A stretch of 64,000 nt of DNA from NCBI GenBank assembly GCA_001179505.1, contig CDMY01000395.1, positions 62,001-126,000 on the forward strand. Direction: 5' to 3'. Shown in pieces: positions 10,441-21,317 of this stretch. The stretch is from Vitrella brassicaformis (Eukaryota; Sar; Vitrellaceae). A model generated the notes under the pieces. That model saw only the letters and a program-made list of their open reading frames with translations. It did no database searches and was not told the DNA's origin. The translations under genes and the position numbers were made by a program. Within the stretch, counting starts at the first letter, position 1. Each line of letters starts with the position of its first letter.

Positions 10441-12863
10441 TCACACGGTGCCCTTCCTTCCCCCGATTACGGCTCTCGCCACTTGTGCAACAGAATAAAG
10501 GATGGCGCCCAAGCTCCCCACCGCGAGCAATGCGGCGGGCACTATGATGGCCTCATCCTCCAGGGCACTCTGCATACTCCCTTGAGAACTGTGTGGAAGG
10601 GGAACACAACGGCAGACCGTGTTTGGATGCAGCCATGCTGTGAGGGTGTCTTGCTCACGGTCTGATTGCGTGTTGCCACAGGGTGCTGCGCAGCACCGCC
10701 ACATCGTCTGGGGAGGCCTTCACAGAGAATGACAAAGGGGGCTCGAGGCCTGTAGACCGTAAACAGCACACACAGCATGACATCTCGTGAGTGAATCGCA
10801 TCCTCTCTTCTCGCGCACCGTGTTCCTGCAGCCAGTCCAGTATGTTGGTTTGAAACACCTGAAGGACAGAACCAATATACCGATGGTCAATCTGCTGCTA
10901 CTCTCATACAGTATGTCTGTCCTTCTGTGCTTACTTGTTTGGCGTGTCTGCCGTCTGTCTTGGCGGCGATGACGAGCATGTGGGGCAGCTGGGGCGGCCG
11001 GTCGGAATGTGACGCCCACGAGGTGGCCGCTGTGTCAAGACTGAAGGGGTAAAAGTGAAACCGGTGGTGTGTGTGCCATGAATTGTGGACGAAGACGTAC
11101 CTTTCGATGATGGCTGCAACCTTTGCAAAACCGTGAGGGTCGGTGACGTCATACAACAAGCACACAACATCGTACCTGCCACGACAAGACGAGCAGGTAC
11201 ACACAGGTCTGTCTCCTTGGTGTCTTTCGGTACGTGTGTCATGTGTACCTCTGCAACACGGCCGGATGCAGCTCCTCCTCCTCAGACACGATCAGCTGAT
11301 GACACCGCGACGACGAATCTCTGGTCCTCGTCGACACGTCACGACCGCCAAAGACCGCCGCCCCTCGCTCCATGTCACCCTGCCCAGGCCCGAGCAGCCC
11401 CTCCACCTCCCCTCCCTCCCGGCAACCACACGCCTCACCCATCCAGGGCGCCTCGTAGAACGGATTATCGACATCCATCCGGATCTCCCTGTGTCTCTCG
11501 CTGACCGACCGAAGCGTCCGGCTGTATCGTAGCACGCGACCTGACGCGTCGTCCTCCCCCTCCCTGTGCCGGCTGTTCTCCTCTGTGACGGCTGTGCTGA
11601 CACTGGCTGCTGGGTGAGAGGGCCTCATGCGGAGGGGACGGGTGGGGGATGGCAGGGCAAGCGGAGCGGGTGATTCCTGGTGGTCATTGAAGGATCGCGA
11701 ACATGGCGTATGACCGCCAGGACGGCTGGCGCCTCCCGCTTCATGATCCACCGAAACACAAGCTATGGCAGTGCCGCCCGAGCGCCTTCGAGGGCCGTTT
11801 GGCTGCCGCAGTGCGTGGACGAAGGAGGACTTGCCGGTGTCTGGGCCGCTGCTGACCACACCGCAGCGCCAGACGGTTCGGTCGATGCGATGCTCCTTGG
11901 GTGCGAGGCAGCGCGACGGAGAGAGGGCGCAGCCCAGCTGACGACTCACGAGCAGGACGGAGTCAGGATTGTACATAGCAGCCAACCTGCCACAAGCGCA
12001 CACAACAGCCGCTGAAGCCTCGATCCCTTTCGCTATCCAGTTTGCGCACCTCCAGTAGTTGAGCCAGGCGTCGCGTGTCAGCCCCACGCTGCCATTCTCC
12101 ACCACAGCTTCGACCACACACCACGGCGGCACAGGCGTCAGCCGCTCAAACCCATCGCTCGGCCTGAACAGCCGCCTCACACCCCTCTCACTCAGCAGCG
12201 GACGACCTCCAGCCGATGACGCGAACTGGTGAAAGACCTCATCGAGGAAGTGAATGAAGGGCCGCGTGAGCTCAGCAAAGGTGTGTGGCGGTGCCCCGAA
12301 CGCATCGGATGCCCCTGATGGGTTCGACGCCGCTTCAGAGGCCGCCGAGGCATGGTCACGGAGATAGCTGTAGTTGGTGGGCTTCAGCCGACCGTCAGGC
12401 GTGTACCTGCAGCAGGGAGTATGGGCAGGCAGGCAACCATGGACACCTGTGTATTATGCACTGCCTGCCTGCCCTGCCTGGCTCACCCGTATGTGGTGAG
12501 TATCTGCAGGAGGGACGCGTCGCTGATGGTATCGTCAAGGGTGCGGATGAGGTAGAGGAAGCCCGCCTCGCTGATCTTGTCGCCCACAAGGCCGCCGGGG
12601 CAGTTGTGCTGTATCTCCCTGTGCAGCACCTTGATATCCTCCATCTCAATGTCCTGCATAAACACCTGCTCGTGAGTGGCAACAAGCAGAGCAATTGGAG
12701 CAAACAATACAAGTTTTTGCTCCTTTTGCCGCCACACCTCAAGCTGGAAGTCGTAGAGTTCAGATGGACTGAGCAGCCCATCCCTGTCGGTGTCAAGACG
12801 TCTGAAGATCTGCAAGAGGGCCCTGACCACCTGCGAGGCGCCGCCGTCGCTCAGACCCTCCAT
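10441..12863 (-). CDS. Miro/Gem1-like mitochondrial Rho GTPase lacking the first GTPase domain
   Basis: Minus-strand gene whose order matches the C-terminal three quarters of Miro. First comes EF-hand 1, LDTDRDGLLSPSEL (canonical D-x-D-x-D-G), followed by the linker ISEAGFLYLIRTLDDT, TTYGYTPDGRL and a degenerate second EF unit. Then a C-terminal GTPase shows P-loop GPDTGKSS, YDVVCLLYDVTDP (the G3-like strand and loop) and MLVIAAKTDG, which replaces the NKxD base motif as in Miro proteins. A hydrophobic tail anchor (PAALLAVGSLGAILYSVAQV) ends in a basic tip at 10441. Splice phases were checked at five junctions, e.g. TTYGG|GTACACG. Miro sits in the outer mitochondrial membrane and links mitochondria to motors and ER contacts. 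The first GTPase, normally N-terminal to the EF-hands, is absent: the 380 bases upstream hold nothing like it. The G-domain also carries a low-complexity insertion of roughly 100 residues. Confidence 0.8.
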
Positions 12864-13245
12864 CCCAGCACCTTTCGATGGGACCGAAAGAGTTGCGAGC
12901 TTCGCTTCATCAAAACGGGGTCGAACTAATGAGGACGAGGCTGTTTAGCAATGTACGAGGACAGGTGGTGCATGGCCCTTACAGGGCCGTGGAGATGTGC
13001 AGCGAGGAGGATGTATGAAGTTGCAGTGAGAGAATCAACACACACCTCTCTCCATACATGTCCTCCACCGCACGCACACTATAAACGGCCACAATACATC
13101 ATGCACACGAATCATGGAATAAACGCACTGACAAAGGCGGCGGGAGCATAATGGATTCGCATGGGTACAGACCAGACAGTTCGCGTAGCCGTATGCACAT
13201 ATACATAGGCAACAAATGCAGGCAGACACGCAGCTGTGCCCTCAC
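12864..13245. other. Spacer upstream of the Miro-like gene
   Basis: No ORF with homology-like features on either strand. The frame of the Miro start stays open for about 25 codons upstream to an AG near 12930, so a small non-coding or coding first exon cannot be excluded, but no GTPase P-loop is present. Confidence 0.5.
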
Positions 13246-15836
13246 TCACTCGGTGCTGGATGGGGATGGCGAGAAGTAGTCAGTGATCTTGCGCTGCATC
13301 GGGTCATCGACAAAACCGATGCGGCGCACCTCTACTCGACAGTCATACCCCAGTGGAGGCAGCTCGACCGCCTCATAACCTAGCGTACGTAACGCAAGGG
13401 AGAAAGTGCGGCCATGCGATTGCATGTAGCCATACGGAAGGATGCGGCATGTGTGCAATAGGTCAAAGATAAAGGAGGGGTTTTCCCCCTCCTTCCCCTT
13501 GTCATCCTTGCCCCACTCGTCACCCTCCCCGCTCATCTCACGACACTCGAGCACAATGCGGTCGAGGTGGGGCAGGCTGCGGATGGCGGCCAGACATGCA
13601 GCAGCCACATCCTCACAGTACACCCACATCTCGCCATGTACATCCACCGACAGATCGACCTCGAGAGTGATCTGTCGAACACGCTGCCTGAGCCCCTCTA
13701 TCTGCTCTGCCTGACCTGTCTGCTCCTCAAAAGTGAGGGAACACACCGACGGCGAGAAAACGCCCTTAAGGTGTAGATAAGGACCTACGCCATCACACTG
13801 AGGCACCGAGGAAGTGAACGAAGGCTCGGAGTCACCCAAAGTGAACTCAATGACCCGCAGATTGCCTAAGTTGCCCAACGCATCCATGGCCCATGCCATA
13901 GACTCCCCCGTGCGTACCACACTCATCGGCAGGACGAGGGTGGCGACACTGGGAAATGCATGGGCCGCATGAGACAGCACTCCGTGCATCACAGTCACTA
14001 TGTCGATTGCTACCAAGCGCCTTGCGCGCTCAAACAGAACGGCTTGGTCGTCGCGAGAGTCGGGCAAGAGAAGAGAGTCGGGGAAGAGGTAGGGGAATGT
14101 CGAGCCTTGCTTCCAGTAGAGTCTCAAGCTGACACTCGTCGCAGCACGGGCGAGGGCAGCGATGGAGGGGGCGTATGCGGCCATGGTATCACTCATGTAT
14201 GCGAAGACTGCGGTTGAGAATGTGAGCTCGTCGGCGGCATGGCAGCGGACGGCGGCGTTGGGCGCCAGCCAGTGGGATCGAACCCAGTGTAACTCCTGCA
14301 GCACACAACACACCAGCCAGACACGTGCGTCCGTGTGTGGTGGTTTTCCCCCCCATATCCGCTGACCGCGATGGTGGCCTTGGTGACATTCCTGCCCGTG
14401 ATGATGGCATCCAGCTCCTCCACTTGAGGCCTGCTGACGATGTCAGGCGGGAGTGGCAGTGTGGGAGTCGATCCGCCGTTGATGACGAGGCCCCGCAGTT
14501 TCTTGACGGACGGCGACAGGATGCCGGCCGCAGACACCCACGGCACTGTCCAGCCACTGTCGAGGGTCAGTGTGTGAGGGCCAGGCGACCACCGCTTCCA
14601 CGAGGCGCACATGTCTCCAATGAAGACGCTGAGAGGGAGCCGTTCGAGGTCGCCCATGTGCACCTCTTGAACCGACCTGCATGTGAAACGCTAAAAGGAG
14701 TCCGGTCGTCCTTGTCCGTCTGGCTCGCTCGAGTCCCTTGTGAGGTGCTGTCGGGTGTGCGTGTTGCTTACGTGAGGCCCCAGGAACGATGGCAGGCCAC
14801 CCTAGTCCAATCCCCACCGACTATCACTGCAACAAGGTGGCAAACAGACAAGGGTCCGTGTGCATCGCCCTCTCGCAAACAGAGCTCACCTGTTTTGAGT
14901 TTTGGGAAGATCAAAGCGCCCTCTCCCGCTTGCCATCCCTGCTGCGGGCAGTGGCTGAAGTCATCGCCGTCCACCACCAGGCTCTCCAGAGTGCCGCGTG
15001 CCCCCTCCACCGTCTCAGCGGCCCACTCCGTACCGGACACAGCATGACAGCCCGGGTCGTCTTGCTGAGTCGGGGCAGCCACGTGGCCAGCTGCCTATCT
15101 GTGGGTGCGGTGAGCTCGGTGCCGTCGAAGTGAACCGTCTGGTGCATGTCCGGGTTGACGGCGAGGGAGTGGAGTGAGGGGTGTGCGGACGACAGGCTGC
15201 CGATGATCGTCTGGGTGCCCAACAGACACGCCAGGTGGCCGAAGATGAGCGTGTCGGGCAGGGCCAGCAAAAGGGGAGGGAAGCGGGGCTGAACGAAAGG
15301 CCAACACAGACACACAGACACGCGAGATGATGTCACTCGGGTTGAGTGCTGACATCACCAACACGTCACACCTGATTGCGCAGGAAGGCCTCCATGTATT
15401 CCAGTTTCTCCTCAGCTATTGGGATGAGAAGGCCTTTCTTGGCCATTGAGTCCTCTTGGCACACCGCATCCATAACACCAAAGCAGATTCCATACTGCAC
15501 AGACGCGTGCTGAAACCACGCCGATCCACACACACACACCAAAAAAAGGTAAGGTAACGCGACGTGCGGAGGCGCAGCTCTCCATGCCATGTATACCTGG
15601 CGCTGTTCTCTGGTCAGTCCTGCTTCGTTGGCGAATGCTTTCCGATACGCCTCCAGCTGCGACAACACACACAGAGAGGACCCAGCAATCATAGAGCGGC
15701 ACCGGTGTTGTGATCTTACTCTTTGAAGTAGGTCGTCGATCCTCTGTAGTGTACGGCGATGAGCATCAGCCGCCGAGCGCAGCACGCCCATCCGCTGCAT
15801 GTCGACAGCCACCTGGTAAGGACTGTCGGCAGCCAT
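13246..15836 (-). CDS. F-box-like / LRR-like protein with C-terminal PIP box (copy A)
   Basis: Minus-strand gene of a three-member family in this window. Exons from the ATG at 15836 give a helical N-terminus (YQVAVDMQRMGVLRSAADAH, LEAYRKAFANEAGL, AEEKLEYMEAFLRNQ), joined phase 0 to an exon starting near 15289. That exon reads LLLALPDTLIFGHLACLLGT, IIGSLSSAHPSLHSLAVNPD, the spacing of an F-box (LPD....l..L....l..l......W..l....). The middle has repeated hydrophobic strands suggestive of divergent leucine-rich repeats. The last exon (13246 to about 14296) ends [27 protein letters not shown] and a short Ser/Pro tail. An F-box would plug the protein into an SCF ubiquitin ligase, and QRKITDYF fits the PCNA-binding PIP box. 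The F-box call is by pattern only. The N-terminal extension is absent from the other two copies, so it might instead be a separate upstream gene ending at 15366. Confidence 0.65.
13273..13296 (-). other. PIP-box motif, copy A
   Basis: Codes for QRKITDYF near the C-terminus. It matches Q-x-x-[ILMV]-x-x-[FY]-[FY] with T-D at positions 5-6. The +4 residue after the aromatic pair is Pro, so it is not a full Cdt2-type degron. Confidence 0.7.
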
Positions 15837-16292
15837 CTCGCTAATCACGGGCTCTTTTCGGCCGCTGCTGCGGAGATCTGTGCAGAGGAGCACAGTTGTG
15901 CGCGTGCCGCCTCCCGGTGGTGCGCCGCATCGAAAAAAGAAGGCTCGGGCAACTTAGGACATTCCGTGAAAACCGCCCAGCATCCCCTCGGGGTTACAGA
16001 CACGAGTCTCGTTAAACACAATAACCAACCAACCAACCTCCCCCTCTCTCGCAAGGCTTCTCTGTTTTTCTCGGGGCGCTGAGCCACGCGCGGGGACAGC
16101 GGCCATTGAAATCTGCATCTTTGACTCTGTGTAACACGTCAACCAGCCTTTTTCACTCACTCTTCTCCGTGCTGTCCTCTGCTCATCTCGTACGCAGCTG
16201 CTGAAGGAACAGGACAACAGGTATACACTCACTCACTCACCCATCATTGCATCTGTGTTCCGTTGCCTCTCAGGTCTGGCCGATTCGTGATC

Positions 16293-17931
16293 ATGGCAAG
16301 CGACAGCGCGGCCAGTCAGGGCCGCCCCCTCACCCTCGAGGGCATCGACATGCAGCTGCCGACCGGCGCCAACGAGCTGACCAAGCGCCTCGTGCAGCGC
16401 ATCCTCCGCCGCGACATCACTGCTGCTGGCGTGGCGGATCTCATTCATGGAGGGGCCGATCCGAACGTCGGCATCACACTCAACTCCGATGGTCGATTGC
16501 ACATGAGTGTCCTCGCTCTCGCCATGGACACCGACAGCCGCACGAGTTGCACGTCCCCACTGACCGCGAGGATTGGGGAAGCGTCGGTCATTCTGCCCCT
16601 CTGGCCGACGCGGCAGCATCACGAGGAGATCATGACGGCACTGCTGGCGGGAGGGGCGCACGTCGATGGCGACCGAGGGCAAATCGTGGTGCCCATCAGG
16701 ATGGCCAAGAGCTCCCTCAACCTCACAGCGCTCAACGTGTTGCTGGCCAACAACGTGACGGTCCGCGGCCTTGGCGTGTGGCCGATCCTCTTTTGCTTTG
16801 TGTCCCCTTCCCCCCCCTCCCTCAATCAGAGGCGGAAGAGGAGTCACTGATGGTCATATCTCGGCGCCTATTGCAACACGACCCCTCCCTTGCCACCGAG
16901 AGGAGCACGGTGATGGAAGTCACCCCCTTGCACGACAGCGGCTGCCTGGGTGGGCTCTCTGAGGCGTTCGTCAACGAGTACATGGACATGCTGGTGACCC
17001 ATGGGGCCGACATCACAGCCGAAAACAACCGCGGACGTACGCCACTGGGGTGTGCAGCCGATGAAGGCGCCTACTGGCCGCTGCTGTATCTCTGTCAGCG
17101 TCTTTCTGCGGCTGACATCAACCGCCAGCTTCGTCCCGTGAGGTGGTCGGTACAGAGGACTGCTCTCAGTTTTGCTGCACAAGGGCTGCAATGGGGTATC
17201 GAGCGTGGCGATCCTCCTGAAAAGCTGAACGACGTGCAGCGATATGGCGCATCTATCGGCCTGATGCCCACCGATCTCTCAGATATCCTCCTCCAAGAGC
17301 GGTCGTTGGTGCTGGAGCAGTATGAGGCCGTCCTCAACGACCTGCCGTCCCACGTCATGGCCGCCATCAACGCCGCCCTCGAGCCTCAGCGCGACACCGC
17401 CGCCCACATCGGCTGTCTACTCCCCATGGCGCCCCACCACGACGGTGCCTACCCCAGTCCCGCCCCGTCCAATCTCTCATTCGGTCCCCAGGAGGCGACA
17501 GCCATCGCATGGAAGATGGCGCATTCCTCCACGACCCCACGGCTGCCCGGGCCATCATTGACGAGTACCTGGTCGCCGACTCCCAGCTCAAGCGCCGCGT
17601 GAGTGCTGCCGTCGACCACTTTGTCGAGCAGGCGGCGACCAGGACAGCGAGTAATGGGGAGGTGGTGGGTGCGATGGCTGATGTGGAGGGCGAGATGGTG
17701 CGGGTGCCGCTGCAGTGCTTCGCCATCAACGGCGGGCAACATGCACAGAGGCGGCTGGCTGTGCGTGAGGTGGTGCATCGGGCGAGGCTGGACGAGGCAG
17801 CCGCATACAGCCTCACGGGAGTGGTGAAGGGCTTCAACAGCCACTTGAGCGACACCGACTGCCGGTTCCAGTGGGGGCAGCTGGGCTAAGTCGACCAGTA
17901 TGGCCAATTCGTGCCGCTGGCAATCAACTGA
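16293..17931 (+). pseudogene. Ankyrin-repeat paralogue with frameshift and premature stop
   Basis: Starts at the ATG at 16293. Exon 1 (to 16775) joins, across a 56-base intron with acceptor CAGAG, to an exon at 16832. Ankyrin-like units include VADLIHGGADPNVGITL, MTALLAGGAHVDGD and MDMLVTHGADITAENNRGRT. The gene is collinear with the paralogue at 24851-27176 (shared RLLQHDPSLAT, LVLEQYEAVLNDLP, AAINAALEPQRDTAA, FLHDP.AARA.ID). Two lesions stand out. At about 17517 one base is missing relative to the paralogue (AAGAT-GG versus AAGATCGG), which throws the frame after IAWKM. At 17887-17889 a TAA replaces the TAC codon of WGQLGY; fourteen codons later (17929-17931) lies the TGA at the ancestral end. 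It lacks the membrane-spanning N-terminus of the paralogue. It could still be expressed as a truncated protein, or the 1-base loss could be an assembly error. Confidence 0.7.
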
Positions 17932-18440
17932 GAGAGAGAAAGAGAGAGAGGGAGAAGCTTCTGGCCTTGTCCAGTAGTACTGTGGATGGTGACGGGATTT
18001 CGAGTTTCGTTCGCTATCCAGTGTCAGGTTGTACTGTCCATGGTGTACAGATGCATGAGCAGTTTTAGTTCTGTATGACGGGAGACTCAAGTATGTGCAA
18101 TTAAGATGTTGTCGATCCGTCGCAAAGCAGCGTATACATGCACATGTGTTGAAGCCAACATGGATGCACTCACACAGAAAGGAGTCTCACTCGCACACCC
18201 AGATAACCACACGACAGCGGCCCCTGGTACATGGCGTCTGGATCCGTCGGCGGATCACCCACCTGCAGCTCAGCTGTCGGGATGCTGACGGGTGAGTCGC
18301 CGACCGCTTTCCCACGCACATGCACAAAAGGCACGCAGAAGACACGCGCAAGCAAGTATATCCCGCCCCTTGCAAGCCCCTCTGTACACCCTGGCCCCAC
18401 CCACTAGACACGCTCTACGTCCCCCCACCCGATATCTGTC
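17932..18440. other. Convergent intergenic region
   Basis: Purine-rich (GA)n tract at about 17932-17955, otherwise unremarkable sequence. No supported gene. Confidence 0.6.
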
Positions 18441-20679
18441 TCACTGTCTAGCCACAGAGAAGTAGTCAGTGATGCGCTTCTGTGAGGGGACGGGCAGGCC
18501 CAGCCGCCGCACCTCAACACGACAATCGAACTCTACGTGTGGCAGCTCGACCATCTCAAAGCCATACTCACGCAGTAAGAGGTGAAAAGGCACTCGAAGA
18601 GCATCTGGTGGGGTGCCCGGCCGGTGCGTCAAGCACTCTTGCAGCACTCTCGCTATGTCGCCCCCTGCCTGCCCCTGCTCCCAGCCCTGATCCCCCTCCA
18701 CAGTGATGTTGACAAAAATGCTCTCCAGGCAGGACAGGTGGTGAGTCGCCCGCACACACCACCAAGCTATCTCCTGACACGACTCGAAATCCACAGAACC
18801 CTCCGTGTCGCCTTGCTCCCAGTACACCCATGTGTCTTTGGTGGCCTCGCGAGCTCGCTCAGCGAATGGCCTGTCCTTGTCTGTCTGATCCACCCTCAGC
18901 CATGTCTCGTCTTCGCTCTCTTCCGAGAACGCGATTGTGGTCTCGAGCAACACTGCCTCGAGCATCGGCAGCTGCCCTAGTACTCTCTGCACCAGCGCAT
19001 CAGACATGTCATCGACCAGCGCCTCCGCCCGTGTCACGCATGGGAAAAGATGAGGCACATGCGACAAGACAATCTCAGCCAGAGGGGGGCCGTCACTAGG
19101 CTGGCTTTCTACAGTGAGTGTGCGTGCCCGAGAGAACACCAGCGACGGGACAAGACCGTAGAGAGCGAGATGAGAGACCCCAGTGCCAGTGAGGTGAGTG
19201 CTCATGGACACCTCTGTAGGCACCGAGGCCAGTGTCTTGATTGTGCCCGCACAGCTACGAAGCACCTCGCTCGACATACCCGATGAGTCGTACAAGGACT
19301 CCAGGCGGAACCAGAAATCGCTTCTGCTCCAGTTCTCGGTGACGTTGGGGGCGAGGCACAGCTGTCGAAAATCATCCACATTCTACATGACACAGACAGA
19401 CAGACAGACACACACACGCACACGAACACACAGACACAGAGGGAGAGAGAGAGAGAGAGAGAGAGGACTGTGTCTTGATAAATGCGTTAGGGGTTGCCGC
19501 CTTGTGGATGAAGATCGTACCTCGATGTCTTGAGTCGACAAGTATTCGGGGGACAGGGCGATGTCGACCTCCTCCAGCCTGAGGTCCCGCTGAGCCAGCA
19601 GCTGTGCGCCCCCGTGGGTGAAGCACGACCTGATCTCGAGGCGCAGCACCTTCAGGGCGCTCAGGTCAGGCACAGATGTGGTGACCCGCAGAAGCTCCTG
19701 CAGTGGGAGCGTGTCGTAGGGATACGGATGGGTGCTCCAGCACCCATCATCGTCGTACTCGAACGACCGCAGGGCTGGCGCGAAGGACCGCCACCACACA
19801 CCGAAACCGATCACGGGGACCAGCAATCGGCAGTCGCGAACGCTCAATGACACGAGCGACCTGCAAAGCCGCACAATCAACAACAAGGCACACACATGAG
19901 AATCGCTGTGTTGTGTGTCATTCGCTGTCCTTGCCACCTACCGCAGTGCCCATCGCTTGCGTGGCGCCGCCTGCGCCCAGTCGCCGCCCACACGCGCCTC
20001 CTCCAGCACCGGGAACTCCACCAGAGACGCCCCTTGACGCTCTGACAGCAGCCTGGGCCTGCCGTGCCGCTCTGAATGCGAGTGGTCCATCTCGAGGTAG
20101 GTCAAAGTGTTGCTCGTGCCCTCCACCAGACTCGTGATGCTCTCCGTCACCGGGCAGAACAGCACGGCACGCTTGGTCTTGCTCAGTCGGGTGAGCCAGA
20201 CGCTGAGCTGCTGGCCGGTCAGGTGGATGGCCTTGGCGGTGTGGATGTGGACGCAGAGGTGGGTGGAGGGCTCAGCGGCGATGGTGTGGAAGGCCTTGCG
20301 GACGAGTGAGAGGGTGCCGATGATGCACTGGGTGCCCAGGAGAGGGCTGAGGAAGGTCGAGATGGTGTCGGACGGGACAGTCCACAGGGGAAGTGACGAC
20401 TGCAAAAGCAACGAAGCACCACACACAGACGATGATGTGTGGATAGCGAAGCAAATGGGCGGTGTGTGAGTCAATGCACACCTGCTGCCCATGGTTCGGT
20501 GTGTCCATGTCATCGCTATCAATCACTCGGCCATCATCATCGTCGTCAACCAACATCCCATCTACATCCTCCTGCAGGCAAACACGACAAAGCGCCGCCA
20601 TGGTTGCGGTTTCTCTTTGTTGTTTGCCTCCCGCCCTCTCCCTTACCTCCTCTTGACGTGGGCAGTGTCGTTTCGCCAT
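18441..20679 (-). CDS. F-box-like / LRR-like protein with complete PIP degron (copy B)
   Basis: Minus-strand family member. The ATG at 20679 opens a short basic exon (MAKRHCPRQEE). It splices to an acidic exon (LVDDDDDGRVIDSDDMDTP) and then, after the AG at about 20402, to an F-box-like exon: [40 protein letters not shown]. The LSKTKRAVLFCPVTESI, FPVLEEARVGGDWAQ and LKVLRLEIRSC segments alternate like divergent leucine-rich repeats. The last exon (18441 to about 19382) ends VELPHVEFDCRVEVRRLG then QKRITDYFSVARQ. The expected role is a substrate adaptor of an SCF ubiquitin ligase that can also contact PCNA; this is inference from two motifs. The pair of Cys near ALCRVCLQ is in an intron in my model. 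The gene is head-to-head with the kinesin gene 640 bases away. Confidence 0.7.
18444..18482 (-). other. PIP degron-like motif, copy B
   Basis: Codes for QKRITDYFSVARQ, the last 13 residues. Q1, I4, T5, D6, Y7 and F8 are followed by Arg at position 12 (+4). These are all the features defined for Cdt2-recognised PIP degrons in animals and yeast. Confidence 0.75.
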
Positions 20680-21317
20680 CAGAAGACCTCCTCAAGCCAC
20701 CGACCCGCTGATGCCCACTTATCCATCCCGCAGCCGGATCCTCTCCGTTCTTGCCACAGATGCAGTGGCCAGATCCTCCTGACGGTCATGCAGCCGGAGA
20801 TCTGCCGTCTTTTGGGATCACCCCACCTCTTTGAGCTCGCAAGTGCCTAGGGTGCTCCATGAAACCGCTGCTGCATGGAGATCTCCGGCTTGCGGTAGCC
20901 ATCCATGGGCGTGTCGGAGGTCTCATCGAGAGCCAGCTGTGGCTAAGACTGAGCGGGAACCGCCCCAAACTCTCGAGCCCCAAACTCTGGAGCGGTTGCC
21001 CTTCTCCCCCTCCGAAAGGACGACAGGATCCGGTCCACGGCCGGTCCTGCCCCAGCTCTTCTCTTCCCACAGCCCTACTGAAGTGAAGCACGGTTGTTTC
21101 TACCCTTTGCATCACGTCCTGGTGGGGGTAGTGTCCGCTCCCTGTTGCTCTGTGTTCGCCTCTCCTTCCGCTGCCAAAGGTGCGCAGAGGCCCACTCGTC
21201 CATCTCCTGTCTACCGCGTGTTCTCTTGTCCCCCGCCCTTGGCTGATGCACCAATCCCGTGTGTCTCCAGGTTGGCCCGTTGGTTGAGCGATTTGTTTTG
21301 GTTGACAACATAACATC
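20680..21317. other. Divergent promoter region, copy B gene / kinesin
   Basis: About 640 bases between two start codons on opposite strands. Long open frames run through it on both strands, but none shows domain-like content; it most likely holds both promoters and 5' UTRs. Confidence 0.5.

Noticed and set aside
13560-14000. Plus-strand frames inside the copy A gene
   Set aside because: They are the complement of the well-supported last exon of the F-box-like gene.
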